The notes: generated by a model from the sequence alone, not told the origin. Counted from the stretch's first letter, positions 26,190 through 33,792 are shown. The stretch is 64,000 nucleotides of DNA from Flavobacteriia bacterium (GCA_015999765.1 JAECQR010000002.1:1-64000); one strand, 5' to 3'. A program made the numbers and translations.

Positions 26190-26284
26190 ATCATAAGAAT
26201 CTCTTCTGCTTCATTTTCCCTAATGCGATTCGTCAGTTTTCAGGTTTTTTTTCCTCATCCGTTTCCGGAAATAAAGACAAAAAA

Positions 26285-26313
26285 AATCCAACTTCATTTT
26301 TGTAAGTTGGATT
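26285..26313 (-). terminator. Terminator after the 43-residue protein gene
   Basis: Arms AATCCAACTT (26285-26294) and AAGTTGGATT (26304-26313) with a 9-base loop; a run of T follows on the minus strand. Confidence 0.85.
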
Positions 26314-26321
26314 GTTGGTTT

Positions 26322-26453
26322 CTAAGCCGTACCGCTTGTCATTGCTTTTTCCTGTTTTTTTCTGGCTTGTTTCTCTTCGTATTTTTTTACGACGTAACCT
26401 ATTGCTAATGGCGCGACCCACATCAGGAGTCTTCTTAAAAGTGTTGGATTCAT
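26322..26453 (-). CDS. Small membrane-anchored protein, 43 residues
   Basis: A 44-codon frame on the minus strand encodes MNPTLLRRLLMWVAPLAIGY followed by a Lys/Glu-rich cytosolic tail and ends before a strong terminator. It has one hydrophobic segment (about residues 9-22) and a coiled, highly charged tail (23-38). Such tiny membrane proteins are common in Flavobacteriia. No function recognised. The start and the perfectly placed terminator make it a likely real gene. Confidence 0.65.
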   Translation of the reverse strand: MNPTLLRRLLMWVAPLAIGYVVKKYEEKQARKKQEKAMTSGTA

Positions 26454-26507
26454 AATATTTATTTTTACGGATCAGGTTTCAAGAATTAAGCCAAACATGC
26501 GCTGGGT

Positions 26508-26843
26508 TTACTTCTTCTCCGCCAGCGCCTCGCCCTCGAAAGCAATTCCGTCCCAGCCAAATTGCACGAAGTTGCGGATGTTCTGGTGGTCGCTGCCTTC
26601 AGGATTTTCCAGTACATCGGTTCTGTAGAAATCCCCGAACAGCGCCAGCGTTTCCTCTTCGTTAAGCCCCTTCAGCTTTGCAAAACTGAAAACTTTGCAC
26701 GAGCCGTTATTTTCCCCCGCTTCATTCACCGCAGTTCCGTTCCTGAATTTCGTCGGCGCGAAATCGTAATGTTCATCAATATAGGCAATGACTTCTTTAA
26801 AGTTGATGGTGGTAGGGGAGGTTTGGAGTTGGTTTAAGATCAT
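26508..26843 (-). CDS. HopJ type III effector family protein
   Basis: This 111-residue protein belongs to the small HopJ family, named for a Pseudomonas type III effector but widespread in bacteria with no such system, so the name is not a functional clue. Seen: the family segments DEHYDFAPTKFRNG, NNGSCKVFSFAKL, LFGDFYRTDVLENPEGSDH and the C-terminal IRNFVQFGWDGIAFEG. The start at 26843 (MILNQLQTS) is chosen by family fit; a longer reading starts at 26882. It marks the left border of the accessory island. Confidence 0.85.
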   Translation of the reverse strand: MILNQLQTSPTTINFKEVIAYIDEHYDFAPTKFRNGTAVNEAGENNGSCKVFSFAKLKGLNEEETLALFGDFYRTDVLENPEGSDHQNIRNFVQFGWDGIAFEGEALAEKK

Positions 26844-26957
26844 TTTCTTTTTATTTAATTCTTTAAGTGCTGAAAGATCCAAATTATTTAGTAAAATCCC
26901 AAAGCATATTCACAAGAATTCTGCTAGTCTCTTGATATACTATTACCGAAACTTGCT

Positions 26958-26965
26958 TATATTTG
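26958..26965 (+). promoter_or_regulatory. Possible -7 box upstream of the AbiTii-SEFIR gene
   Basis: TATATTTG matches TAnnTTTG about 130 bases before the start at 27098. A TTG at 26932-26934 is 23 bases upstream, farther than usual. Confidence 0.35.
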
Positions 26966-27097
26966 ATTGCTAACTAAAATCACATTCATAAGACAAACAC
27001 AACATAAAAGGGTTGTATTGTATTATTTATGAAAGAATTATACAAGTTAGCTGCAGTTACTGCGCACACTCAGAAAAATAAAACCCCAAAATAGTTT

Positions 27098-28189
27098 ATG
27101 GAAAATTTTCTAACAAAACTTTATGACACGAATCAAAATTTGAGCATGCTGCTTCTAGAAGCTAAAGATATTGCTGACAGAAATGATGAATTTGAATTAT
27201 CTAACTATATTGAAAAAGAATTGGAGGGATACAAGATTGAAGATGTAATTCCTGACTACCGGAAAATAAAGGGTCAAATTGTTGGCGATATCAAAGATGT
27301 ATATGGGAATCTTGTTCATAAAGAGTACGATTTAGATTTTACAGTACTTTCTAAAAGTTTGGGATTTGACCTTGATGACGCATATATTCCAGATAGTATT
27401 TCATTTGTCGAAACGTCAGTAAGTGGATTAAGTGGAAAAAATGCCATTAAGCCAATGCCAAAAGAAATTGTTAAAATATTAGACGACACCTTTCACTTCA
27501 ATAATTCACATCTCCATATTATTGCAGCTTTTCATAAAATTCCAACAGCCACTTTAGAATACATATTAGTAAAAGTTAGACAAAACTTAATCAAAGAGTT
27601 TCAAAAACTTAATCGAAAAATACAAAAACCAAAAACTGATACCGACATTCAAAAAATTTCAGAAACTCCAACGGAAACAAAAAGAACTGTTTTCGTCACT
27701 TACGCTTGGGAAGATGAAGAGTATAACTCACAAATTGTTTCATTCGTTAATTTTCTAAGAGAAAATGGTTTTGACGCATCAATGGACAAGAAAAAAAGTC
27801 AAGAAGCAGTTTCTGTTAATTTCAATCAAATGATGGTTGAAGGCATTCAAAATAGCAGTAAAGTCATTGTTGTTCTTTCTGAAAAATATAAACAGAAGGC
27901 GGATAAGTTTGAAGGTGGTGTTGCTACAGAATTAAAAATTATCTTAGAAGATATGAAAAAAAATATAAACAAATATATTTTCGTTTCTTTTGGTAAATCA
28001 AATAGAGATGATGTTATCCCAACAGCGTTACTTGGCACGGATGTTTTAGATTTAAAGAAAGACCAAGATGACAATGAGTTCAATAGTCTTTTTGCCAAAA
28101 TAAAAGAAGAAAACATTATAGAATTTTCTGAAGTCAGCGACGATGAAATTCAAGTGAAAAAAGTTGAAATAAAGCCTTTCAAATTGTAA
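27098..28189 (+). CDS. AbiTii-SEFIR fusion protein, candidate anti-phage effector
   Basis: This 363-residue protein has two parts. Residues 1-170 fit the AbiTii domain, with its mark LEGYKIEDVIPDYRKIKGQI spread over 42-61. Residues 197-340 fit a SEFIR domain (a TIR relative): TVFVTYAWEDEEY, ENGFDASMD, then YKQKADKFEGGVATEL (264-279) with Glu272 and Glu278. A polar linker (175-195) joins them. Families known: AbiTii is linked by name and context to abortive infection, and TIR-clade domains often consume NAD+ or signal through it. Inference: an infection-triggered effector with AbiTii as sensor or oligomerisation part. Codon use is AT-rich against neighbours, suggesting transfer. No partner sensor gene is obvious. 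Confidence 0.78.
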   Translation: MENFLTKLYDTNQNLSMLLLEAKDIADRNDEFELSNYIEKELEGYKIEDVIPDYRKIKGQIVGDIKDVYGNLVHKEYDLDFTVLSKSLGFDLDDAYIPDSISFVETSVSGLSGKNAIKPMPKEIVKILDDTFHFNNSHLHIIAAFHKIPTATLEYILVKVRQNLIKEFQKLNRKIQKPKTDTDIQKISETPTETKRTVFVTYAWEDEEYNSQIVSFVNFLRENGFDASMDKKKSQEAVSVNFNQMMVEGIQNSSKVIVVLSEKYKQKADKFEGGVATELKIILEDMKKNINKYIFVSFGKSNRDDVIPTALLGTDVLDLKKDQDDNEFNSLFAKIKEENIIEFSEVSDDEIQVKKVEIKPFKL

Positions 28190-28197
28190 CTGTACCA

Positions 28198-28256
28198 CCT
28201 CCCGCTCTCCGAAGTCCCCCGCAAAGTCTCCCGACTTTGAGCCTACTAAAAAAATC
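28198..28256. repeat. Structured repeat, copy A (CCCGCT - hairpin - GCCTACTAAAAAAAT)
   Basis: Starting CCCGCTC at 28201, it contains hairpin arms CAAAGTC and GACTTTG around TCCC and ends AGCCTACTAAAAAAAT. A second copy with a different stem lies at 29067. The two share both ends but not the stem sequence, as structured mobile repeats do. Confidence 0.5.
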
Positions 28257-28267
28257 ACCTTTAATAT

Positions 28268-28277
28268 CCCCCCCCCC
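28268..28277 (+). repeat. Poly-C tract (10 C)
   Basis: Ten consecutive C lie in AT-rich intergenic DNA, 23 bases before the start of the nuclease-like gene. Such tracts can change length during replication and may switch expression. Confidence 0.7.
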
Positions 28278-28300
28278 TACAGTTAGCAGCAAGTTATAAG

Positions 28301-29065
28301 ATGAGGCAGTTACTTTTAAATAAAGATTTTGCAAATAAAGATTTTCTTAAATCGTTAATTGATGATTTTATTGATGATTTAAAAATAGATAAAAATAAAA
28401 ATCAGAAGAAAATTTTAGAACTATGTCATGTTGCAAAATTCTTAACCTTTTTTGAAGATAAATTTAAAATCGAGAGAATAAGTGAAGAACCTGATTTCAT
28501 TATTTTTTCAACATCTGAAAGAATAGGTTTAGAACATCAAATTTTAATTGATACTGGTGTAAAAGAAAAAGAAGGTTTTATAGAAAACTTGTTTAAACAA
28601 GCAGAACAGATTCTATCTAAAGGGACAGATGTACCGAGTTTTCTTGCTAATATCTATATATATCCAAATTTAGAAATTAAAATAAATGATAAAAGTCAAA
28701 AAATAATTGAGATTGTAGATTTACTGAAAAATTATCTCAAAACGGGGAAATTATATAGAAATGATATTATTGAGGATATTAATATCATGCCTCATTCTCA
28801 GATTTCTTTAAATCCAAACTTTGGAGGTTGGTGTCAAAAAAATATTACATCAGATTTATTGTTAGAGGCAATTTCAAAAAAAGAACGACTGGTAAATAGC
28901 TATATTAAGAAGACAAATTTGAAACAATGGTTGTTAATTGTCATTGGTGGACTAGGTGAAAGTTCGTATGAATATGATCTCGAATTTGATATAGATGTAG
29001 AAAGTAAATTTGAAAATATTTTTTTGATGGAGGACTTTAGTTGCAAACTTTATGAGATAAAATAA
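28301..29065 (+). CDS. Putative PD-(D/E)XK nuclease-like protein, unknown function
   Basis: This 254-residue soluble protein is not in a family I can name. The segment EEPDFIIFS...RIGLEHQ (residues 62-80) fits the PD-(D/E)XK nuclease core, with Asp65 and Glu78 as metal ligands and His79-Gln80 in place of the usual Lys. Later, ISKKERLVNSYIKK then QWLLIVIGGLG (191-219) matches the helix-strand end seen in many restriction-like hypothetical proteins. It is very AT-rich, contains many Lys, Ile and Asn, and lies 111 bases after the AbiTii-SEFIR gene with a poly-C tract in between. It could be a second, independent defence gene or a partner; the nuclease call is a pattern judgement. Confidence 0.6.
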   Translation: MRQLLLNKDFANKDFLKSLIDDFIDDLKIDKNKNQKKILELCHVAKFLTFFEDKFKIERISEEPDFIIFSTSERIGLEHQILIDTGVKEKEGFIENLFKQAEQILSKGTDVPSFLANIYIYPNLEIKINDKSQKIIEIVDLLKNYLKTGKLYRNDIIEDINIMPHSQISLNPNFGGWCQKNITSDLLLEAISKKERLVNSYIKKTNLKQWLLIVIGGLGESSYEYDLEFDIDVESKFENIFLMEDFSCKLYEIK

Positions 29066-29066
29066 C

Positions 29067-29108
29067 CCCGCTCCCGCGCGATTCCATCGCGTGGCCCACT
29101 AAAAAATT
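29067..29108. repeat. Structured repeat, copy B (CCCGCT - hairpin - GCCCACTAAAAAAT)
   Basis: Begins CCCGCTCCCG, has hairpin arms CGCGA and TCGCG around TTCCA, and ends GGCCCACTAAAAAATT. It lies directly after the stop codon of the nuclease-like gene; copy A lies before that gene. Confidence 0.5.
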
Positions 29109-29109
29109 C

Positions 29110-29134
29110 CCTCCGAAGCCCCCAGCTTCGGAGG
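29110..29134 (+). terminator. Terminator after the nuclease-like gene
   Basis: Arms CCTCCGAAGC (29110-29119) and GCTTCGGAGG (29125-29134) with a 5-base loop are followed by TTTCTTTTT. Confidence 0.88.
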
Positions 29135-29242
29135 TTTCTTTTTCCCTCCAAAACAAAAATCCCAACTTTAGGTGTTTTCACCCGTGTGCGGTCACAGATT
29201 TTCAAATATATTTGATTCTCAACAACCTAAAAAACTTAAACT

Positions 29243-29970
29243 ATGGCATCACAATCAGAAGTAGGGCACGCACGAAATGTCGCGAACCTTCAGAAACTCA
29301 TCCAGCAGATCACCGCGTATACCCTCTACAATCCGCCCGTACCCGCGCTCCAGATCGCAAACCTCCAGACCCTCCACACCAGCTCGGTCGCCAAACTCGA
29401 CGAACTCGAAGACAGCCGGATCGCCAACAAAGCAGCAATCTACAACCGCCAGGTCGCCTTCGAAAACCTCAAACCCCTCAGCACACGCATCTTCAACTTC
29501 CTCGAGATCATCGACCTTCCCGCAGGCATGCTCGAGCAGGCAAGATCACTCAACCGCATCATTCAGGGCTACACTCCCAAATCCCAGCAACCCGAAAATC
29601 CAGACCCCGACGGCGAACCCAAAGACACCGTTTCCACCTCCCGCCAGTCCTACACCCAGCAGGCCGAGACTTCGGAAACCTCGTCAGCCTCCTGCAGACC
29701 ATTCCCGCCTACACACCCAATGAAGACGACCTCAAGCTGCCCGCCCTCACCACCTACCACCAGGCTTTGGTTAGCGCTACCCAGCCCGTAGACCAAACCG
29801 AAGCCGAACTCAAAGTGCAGCTCATCGCCCGGGACCAACTCCTTTACGCCGAAGGAACCGGACTCATCGACCTCGCCCAGAAAGTTAAAAAGTACGTCAA
29901 AAGCATCTACGGCGGCGATTCTCCCGAATACACCAACGTGGCGGCCATCAAATTCACCAACCCAACCTGA
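29243..29970 (+). pseudogene. Conserved Bacteroidota protein of about 242 residues, broken by a one-base frameshift
   Basis: From ATG at 29243 the frame gives MASQSEVGHARNVANLQKL, typical of a family I remember as frequent in Bacteroidota, and stays convincing to SYTQQAE at about residue 142. It then degenerates, while the frame one base back continues the family (FGNLVSLLQTIPAYTPNEDD ... LLYAEGTGLIDLAQKVKKYV) to the stop at 29970. Inserting one A near 29669 (GAGAC to GAGAAC) restores a 242-residue protein. No slippery heptamer is seen, so this is a mutation or a sequencing error. The gene is clearly GC-richer than its neighbours. Function unknown; no domain recognised. Confidence 0.75.
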
Positions 29971-30116
29971 TGGTAGAGATTAAAGAAGATCCCGCAATCC
30001 TCAGGCGGGCCCAAAACTCAAAGTTACATTCCCCGGATGTAACTTTTATTTTTTTTCCCTCTTTATAAATGCGAACCGCTTTTGTCATTCCGTAGGAATC
30101 GCTCGCCACCAAAACC
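29971..30116. other. Intergenic DNA before the tandem array
   Basis: I see no gene in this 146-base stretch. It has AACTTTGAG/AAGTTACATT-type short complementary words (30016-30047) ending in a T-run, which may be a weak terminator for the broken gene. Confidence 0.35.
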
Positions 30117-30450
30117 ACATTTTCGCCTCAGTAACTAACATTCTTGCCTCCGTAGACAACATTCTTGTCACCGTAGACAACATTCTCGTGACCGTAGACA
30201 ACATTCTCCTTACCGTAAGTAACATTCTCGTCACCGTAGACAACATTCTCGTGACCGTAAGTAACATTCTTGCCACCGTAAGTAACATTCTCGTCACCGT
30301 AGACAACATTCTCGTGACCGTAAGTAACATTCTTGCCACCGTAAGTTCAATTCTTGCCCCCGTAGATAACATTCTCGTCACCGTAGATAACATTCTTGCC
30401 CCCCGTAGGTTCAATTCTTGCCTCACAAAACCACATTCTTGTCCCACAAA
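30117..30450. repeat. 21-base tandem repeat array, about 16 units
   Basis: Units follow ACATTCTCGTC plus ACCGTAGACA, with variants at a few positions (CTTGCC, CTCGTG; GTAAGTA or GTAGATA). Sixteen copies run head to tail; one unit (about 30390) has one extra C. Units at 30222-30284 and 30285-30347 repeat as a 63-base triplet, showing recent expansion. Because 21 is three times seven, frames stay open on both strands (TVDNILV-like and MLLTVTR-like heptads), but start and end regions give no sign of a real protein. It lies between the broken conserved gene and the pnp terminator. Confidence 0.85.
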
Positions 30451-30452
30451 AA

Positions 30453-30475
30453 AACCACCTCAAATCGAGGTGGTT
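30453..30475. terminator. Terminator after pnp
   Basis: Arms AACCACCTC (30453-30461) and GAGGTGGTT (30467-30475) with a 5-base loop. A run of seven T follows on the minus strand and a T-rich run on the plus strand. Confidence 0.9.
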
Positions 30476-30496
30476 TCTTTTTTATGTAACAGCTGA

Positions 30497-32842
30497 CTAG
30501 AATCCTTCCGGCTTCACATCGTCAGTATTTTCTGATTCGTTCAGCGGCTTGAAGGTATCTTCGCCGGCTGGTCTTTCTTCAGTTCTTCCACTGTGTTGTG
30601 GTCTGTCATTTCCAGGTCTGTTGTTACCGCCCTGTCTTCTGTCGCCACCGTCTCTGCGGTCATCTCTTCTGTCGTTTCTTGGCGGACGGCTGTCACGTCT
30701 TTCGCCATCACCATCGTTCCTTTCAGTACGCTCAGGTCTTGGTAAAAGAACTTTACGGCTAAGTTTCATCTTCTTACGGTCATCATAACCCATGAATTTC
30801 ACTTCCACCATATCGCCTTCGTTGTAAGGTACTTTATCCAAACGTGCCCATTCGATCTCGGAGATGTGAAGCAAACCTTCGGTTCCTTTTGCAATTGCTA
30901 CAAACGCACCGAAATCCATTACTTTCACTACTTTACCGTTATACACTTCACCTACAGTAGGTACAAATGTAATTTCGTTGATGGCAGCGATGGTTGCATT
31001 GATGTTTTCTCTGCTTACACCGGAAATTTCAATTCTTCCGATCTCACCGATTTCTTCAATCGCAATAACAGTCTGGAAATCTTTCTGCATCTGCTGAATG
31101 ATTTTTCCACCAGGTCCGATAACGCCGCCGATGAATTCTTTCGGAATTTCGAGTACTTCCATTTTCGGAGCGTGTGGTTTTACATCAACTCTTGGCGCAT
31201 CGATGGTTTTCATCATTTCACTAAGGATATGAAGTCTACCGTCTCTTGCCTGGCTTAATGCTGTTTCCATGATGTCCATAGAAAGTCCCTGGATTTTGAT
31301 ATCCATCTGGCAAGCGGTAATTCCGTCTGCAGTTCCTGTAACTTTGAAGTCCATATCACCCAGGTGATCTTCGTCTCCTAAGATATCAGAAAGAACGGTG
31401 AATTTACCAGATTTTGGATCAGTGATCAATCCCATTGCAATTCCGGAAACCGGTTTTGTAATCTGTACACCCGCATCCATCAATGCTAAAGTTCCGGCGC
31501 AAACCGTTGCCATAGAAGATGAACCGTTGGATTCCAGAATATCAGAAACAATACGGATCGTATAAGGGTTTTCTGCAGGAATAATTCTTGAAAGTGCTCT
31601 CTGAGCAAGGTTTCCGTGTCCTACTTCTCTTCTTGAAGTTCCTCTTAAAGGTCTTGCTTCACCGGTTGAGAATGGCGGGAAGTTATAATGAAGGAAAAAT
31701 TTCTCGTCGTAATTAATGGCTACTGAATCTACCATGTTGGCATCTTTTACAGAACCTAAAGTTACGGCAGTTAAGGACTGAGTTTCACCTCTTGTGAAGA
31801 CTGCAGAACCGTGAGCTCCCGGTAAATAGTCGATTTCTGACCAGATCGGACGGATGGTTTCCGGTGTACGGCCATCAAGACGGATTTTTTCGTTCAGAAT
31901 CATCTGTCTCATTGCTTCTTTTTCCACATCGTGGAAATATACTTTCACGAAAGGCTTCACTGTTTCCAGTTCTTCTTCAGAATATTGAGCAAGGAATTCT
32001 TCTAAAACCGCTTTGAAGTTGTCGCCTCTTTCTTCTTTTGCAGAAGGTGTTTTAGCTACTTCATATACTTTGTCGTAAGTTTCTTTCCATACTTTTTCGC
32101 GAATTTCTTCGTCGTGAGTTTCGTGGGTATATTCTCTTTTCGGTAAAGATTTTCCTACTCTTTCAGCAAGTCTTTCCTGAGCTTCTACCTGAACTTTAAT
32201 TTCTTCGTGTGCAAATTTAATGGCTTCGATCATTTCCTGCTCGGTAATCTCGTCCATAACACCCTCTACCATTACGATAGAGTCTTTTGTAGCACCTACA
32301 AGAATGTTAAGGTCTGCTTTATCAAGATTCTCTCTGCTTGGGTTTACAACAAGTTGTCCGTCGATTCTGGCAACAGTAACTTCAGACATAGGCCCGTTGA
32401 AAGGAATATCGGTAATTGCAATTGCTGCAGAAGCGGCTAAACCAGCCAGTGCTTCGGGCATGCATTCTTTATCATAAGAAATCAGGGAAATCATTACCTG
32501 AACTTCTGCATGAAAATCTTCCGGGAAAAGCGGACGCAAAACTCGGTCTACTAATCTCATGGTTAAAATCTCCTCGTCGGAAGGTCTTGCTTCTCTACGG
32601 AAAAAGTTACCCGGGATCTTACCACCTGAATAGAATTTTTCTCTGTAATCTACGGTTAATGGAAGAAAATCCACTCCCGGACTTGCGTCTTTATTGGCTA
32701 CAACGGTTGCAAGAAGCATCGTTCCGCCCATTTTTACTACTACAGAACCGTTAGCCTGTTTTGCCAGCTTTCCTGTTTCGATGGTAATTTCTCTACCATC
32801 TTTTAATTGAATTGTTTCAATAATTGCTTGTGGAGCATTCAT
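30497..32842 (-). CDS. pnp: Polyribonucleotide nucleotidyltransferase
   Basis: PNPase is a phosphorolytic 3'-5' exoribonuclease of RNA decay. The 781-residue protein has two RNase PH core domains (about 10-230 and 330-560, with [12 protein letters not shown] and [14 protein letters not shown]), an all-helical linker, a KH domain with [13 protein letters not shown], and an S1 domain (about 630-705). The C-terminal tail from about 710 is a long Arg/Gly/Asp/Asn-rich stretch ([12 protein letters not shown]), usual in Bacteroidota and likely RNA-binding. It has its own -7 box and a leader of about 65 bases that contains a hairpin. Confidence 0.97.
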   Translation of the reverse strand: MNAPQAIIETIQLKDGREITIETGKLAKQANGSVVVKMGGTMLLATVVANKDASPGVDFLPLTVDYREKFYSGGKIPGNFFRREARPSDEEILTMRLVDRVLRPLFPEDFHAEVQVMISLISYDKECMPEALAGLAASAAIAITDIPFNGPMSEVTVARIDGQLVVNPSRENLDKADLNILVGATKDSIVMVEGVMDEITEQEMIEAIKFAHEEIKVQVEAQERLAERVGKSLPKREYTHETHDEEIREKVWKETYDKVYEVAKTPSAKEERGDNFKAVLEEFLAQYSEEELETVKPFVKVYFHDVEKEAMRQMILNEKIRLDGRTPETIRPIWSEIDYLPGAHGSAVFTRGETQSLTAVTLGSVKDANMVDSVAINYDEKFFLHYNFPPFSTGEARPLRGTSRREVGHGNLAQRALSRIIPAENPYTIRIVSDILESNGSSSMATVCAGTLALMDAGVQITKPVSGIAMGLITDPKSGKFTVLSDILGDEDHLGDMDFKVTGTADGITACQMDIKIQGLSMDIMETALSQARDGRLHILSEMMKTIDAPRVDVKPHAPKMEVLEIPKEFIGGVIGPGGKIIQQMQKDFQTVIAIEEIGEIGRIEISGVSRENINATIAAINEITFVPTVGEVYNGKVVKVMDFGAFVAIAKGTEGLLHISEIEWARLDKVPYNEGDMVEVKFMGYDDRKKMKLSRKVLLPRPERTERNDGDGERRDSRPPRNDRRDDRRDGGDRRQGGNNRPGNDRPQHSGRTEERPAGEDTFKPLNESENTDDVKPEGF

Positions 32843-32860
32843 AAAATTTGTTCGTCTTTG

Positions 32861-32878
32861 GCACTCCGTATTGAGTGC
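32861..32878 (-). promoter_or_regulatory. Hairpin in the pnp leader
   Basis: Arms GCACTC (32861-32866) and GAGTGC (32873-32878) lie between the predicted transcript start and the pnp ATG. In E. coli a leader stem takes part in pnp autocontrol; the same here is only a possibility. Confidence 0.4.
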
Positions 32879-32911
32879 GGTTAATATTTAATCGTTTTAA
32901 ATTATCGGAAG

Positions 32912-32919
32912 CAAAGATA
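32912..32919 (-). promoter_or_regulatory. Promoter -7 box for pnp
   Basis: The minus strand reads TATCTTTG, an exact TAnnTTTG match, about 70 bases before the pnp start. Confidence 0.55.
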
Positions 32920-33027
32920 GGTAAAATCGCTGAAAATCCCAGATTTTAAACCAGATTAGTACAGTGTGCCTAAATCCCCGTATGTAACAGACAAAATAGA
33001 TTTGCGACGAATCGGGAAACTTTAAAC

Positions 33028-33384
33028 ATGAAAATTTTATTAAAGCTGGAGTATGTTTCTTTATTTCTAATCGGCATTTTAGCCTTTGTGGAAACCGGTA
33101 TTTCCTGGTGGTGGTTTGCTGCGATGTTCTTTTTACCCGATCTTTCGATGCTTGGTTATCTTGCCGGAAGCAAAGCGGGCGCATTTCTGTATAATTTATT
33201 CCATCATTTCGCGGTAGGAATTCTTTGTTTTATAGTTGGAAAATATTTGAACAACGATGATCTTACGGTTGCAGGAATTATCCTTTTTTCTCACTCCGCC
33301 TTCGACAGAATTCTTGGATATGGATTGAAATATCCCAATAGTTTCCATAATACTCATCTGGGAACCATCGGTCATAAACAGTGA
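33028..33384 (+). CDS. DUF4260 family membrane protein
   Basis: This 118-residue protein with about three to four hydrophobic segments fits DUF4260: a short start MKILLKLEYVSLFLIG, WWWFAAMFFLPDLSMLGY, YNLFHHFAVGI, HSAFDRILGYGLKYP and the closing HLGTIGH. Function is unknown; the conserved His and Asp pairs suggest metal or proton binding in the membrane. It is a single gene between pnp and the GlsB-like gene. Confidence 0.85.
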   Translation: MKILLKLEYVSLFLIGILAFVETGISWWWFAAMFFLPDLSMLGYLAGSKAGAFLYNLFHHFAVGILCFIVGKYLNNDDLTVAGIILFSHSAFDRILGYGLKYPNSFHNTHLGTIGHKQ

Positions 33385-33480
33385 TTCTAATTTTTTTAAA
33401 ATTATATTTTTTTTCTGAAGGGTTGGTTCCCGTGGCATAATATTGGAATTTAATCCGGAAATCATTAAAAAATTATTATT

Positions 33481-33723
33481 ATGGGAATTTTATGGACGCT
33501 TATTATTGGCGCAATTGCAGGCTGGCTAGGCTCACAGATTTTTAAAGGAGGTAGTCTTGGTCTTATCGGAAACATTATTGTAGGAATCGCGGGCGGGGTA
33601 ATAGGATATTATCTTTTAGGGACAACCTTTGGTACCGCGGTTATTGGTCAGATTTTAACCGGAGCAGTAGGTTCTATTATCCTTCTGGCGGTAATTAATC
33701 TACTTACAGGTAGAAAAGTGTAG
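33481..33723 (+). CDS. GlsB/YeaQ/YmgE family stress-response membrane protein
   Basis: This 80-residue hydrophobic protein is a Transgly_assoc (GlsB/YeaQ/YmgE) family member, small inner-membrane proteins raised during stress in other bacteria. Seen: GAIAGWLGSQIFKGG, the Gly-rich GNIIVGIAGGVIGYYLLG, and a third hydrophobic segment ending LLTGRKV. It converges with rpsO across a palindromic terminator. Confidence 0.9.
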   Translation: MGILWTLIIGAIAGWLGSQIFKGGSLGLIGNIIVGIAGGVIGYYLLGTTFGTAVIGQILTGAVGSIILLAVINLLTGRKV

Positions 33724-33749
33724 GAAGTTCTTCACTTTATCGCATAAAA

Positions 33750-33773
33750 AAAGCAACTCAATTGAGTTGCTTT
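33750..33773. terminator. Bidirectional terminator between the GlsB-like gene and rpsO
   Basis: A perfect palindrome with arms AAAGCAACTCAA and TTGAGTTGCTTT, flanked by A and T runs, serves both converging genes. Confidence 0.85.
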
Positions 33774-33792
33774 AATTTTTCCCGGAAAATGA

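Noticed and set aside
29212-29660. Arg/Pro/His-rich and Ser/Pro-rich frames overlapping the broken gene
   Set aside because: Composition is that of out-of-frame reading of GC-rich DNA; only the C-terminal part of one frame is real.
29660-29680. Programmed -1 frameshift
   Set aside because: No slippery heptamer or downstream structure was found; one missing base is simpler.
30117-30450. CRISPR array
   Set aside because: The repeat units are directly adjacent with no unique spacers between them, and no cas genes are near.
30188-30496. Open frame of heptad repeats on the plus strand (TVDNILV type), and its minus-strand counterpart
   Set aside because: Both frames exist only because the DNA repeat is 21 bases long; neither has a plausible start, non-repeat domain or stop region.
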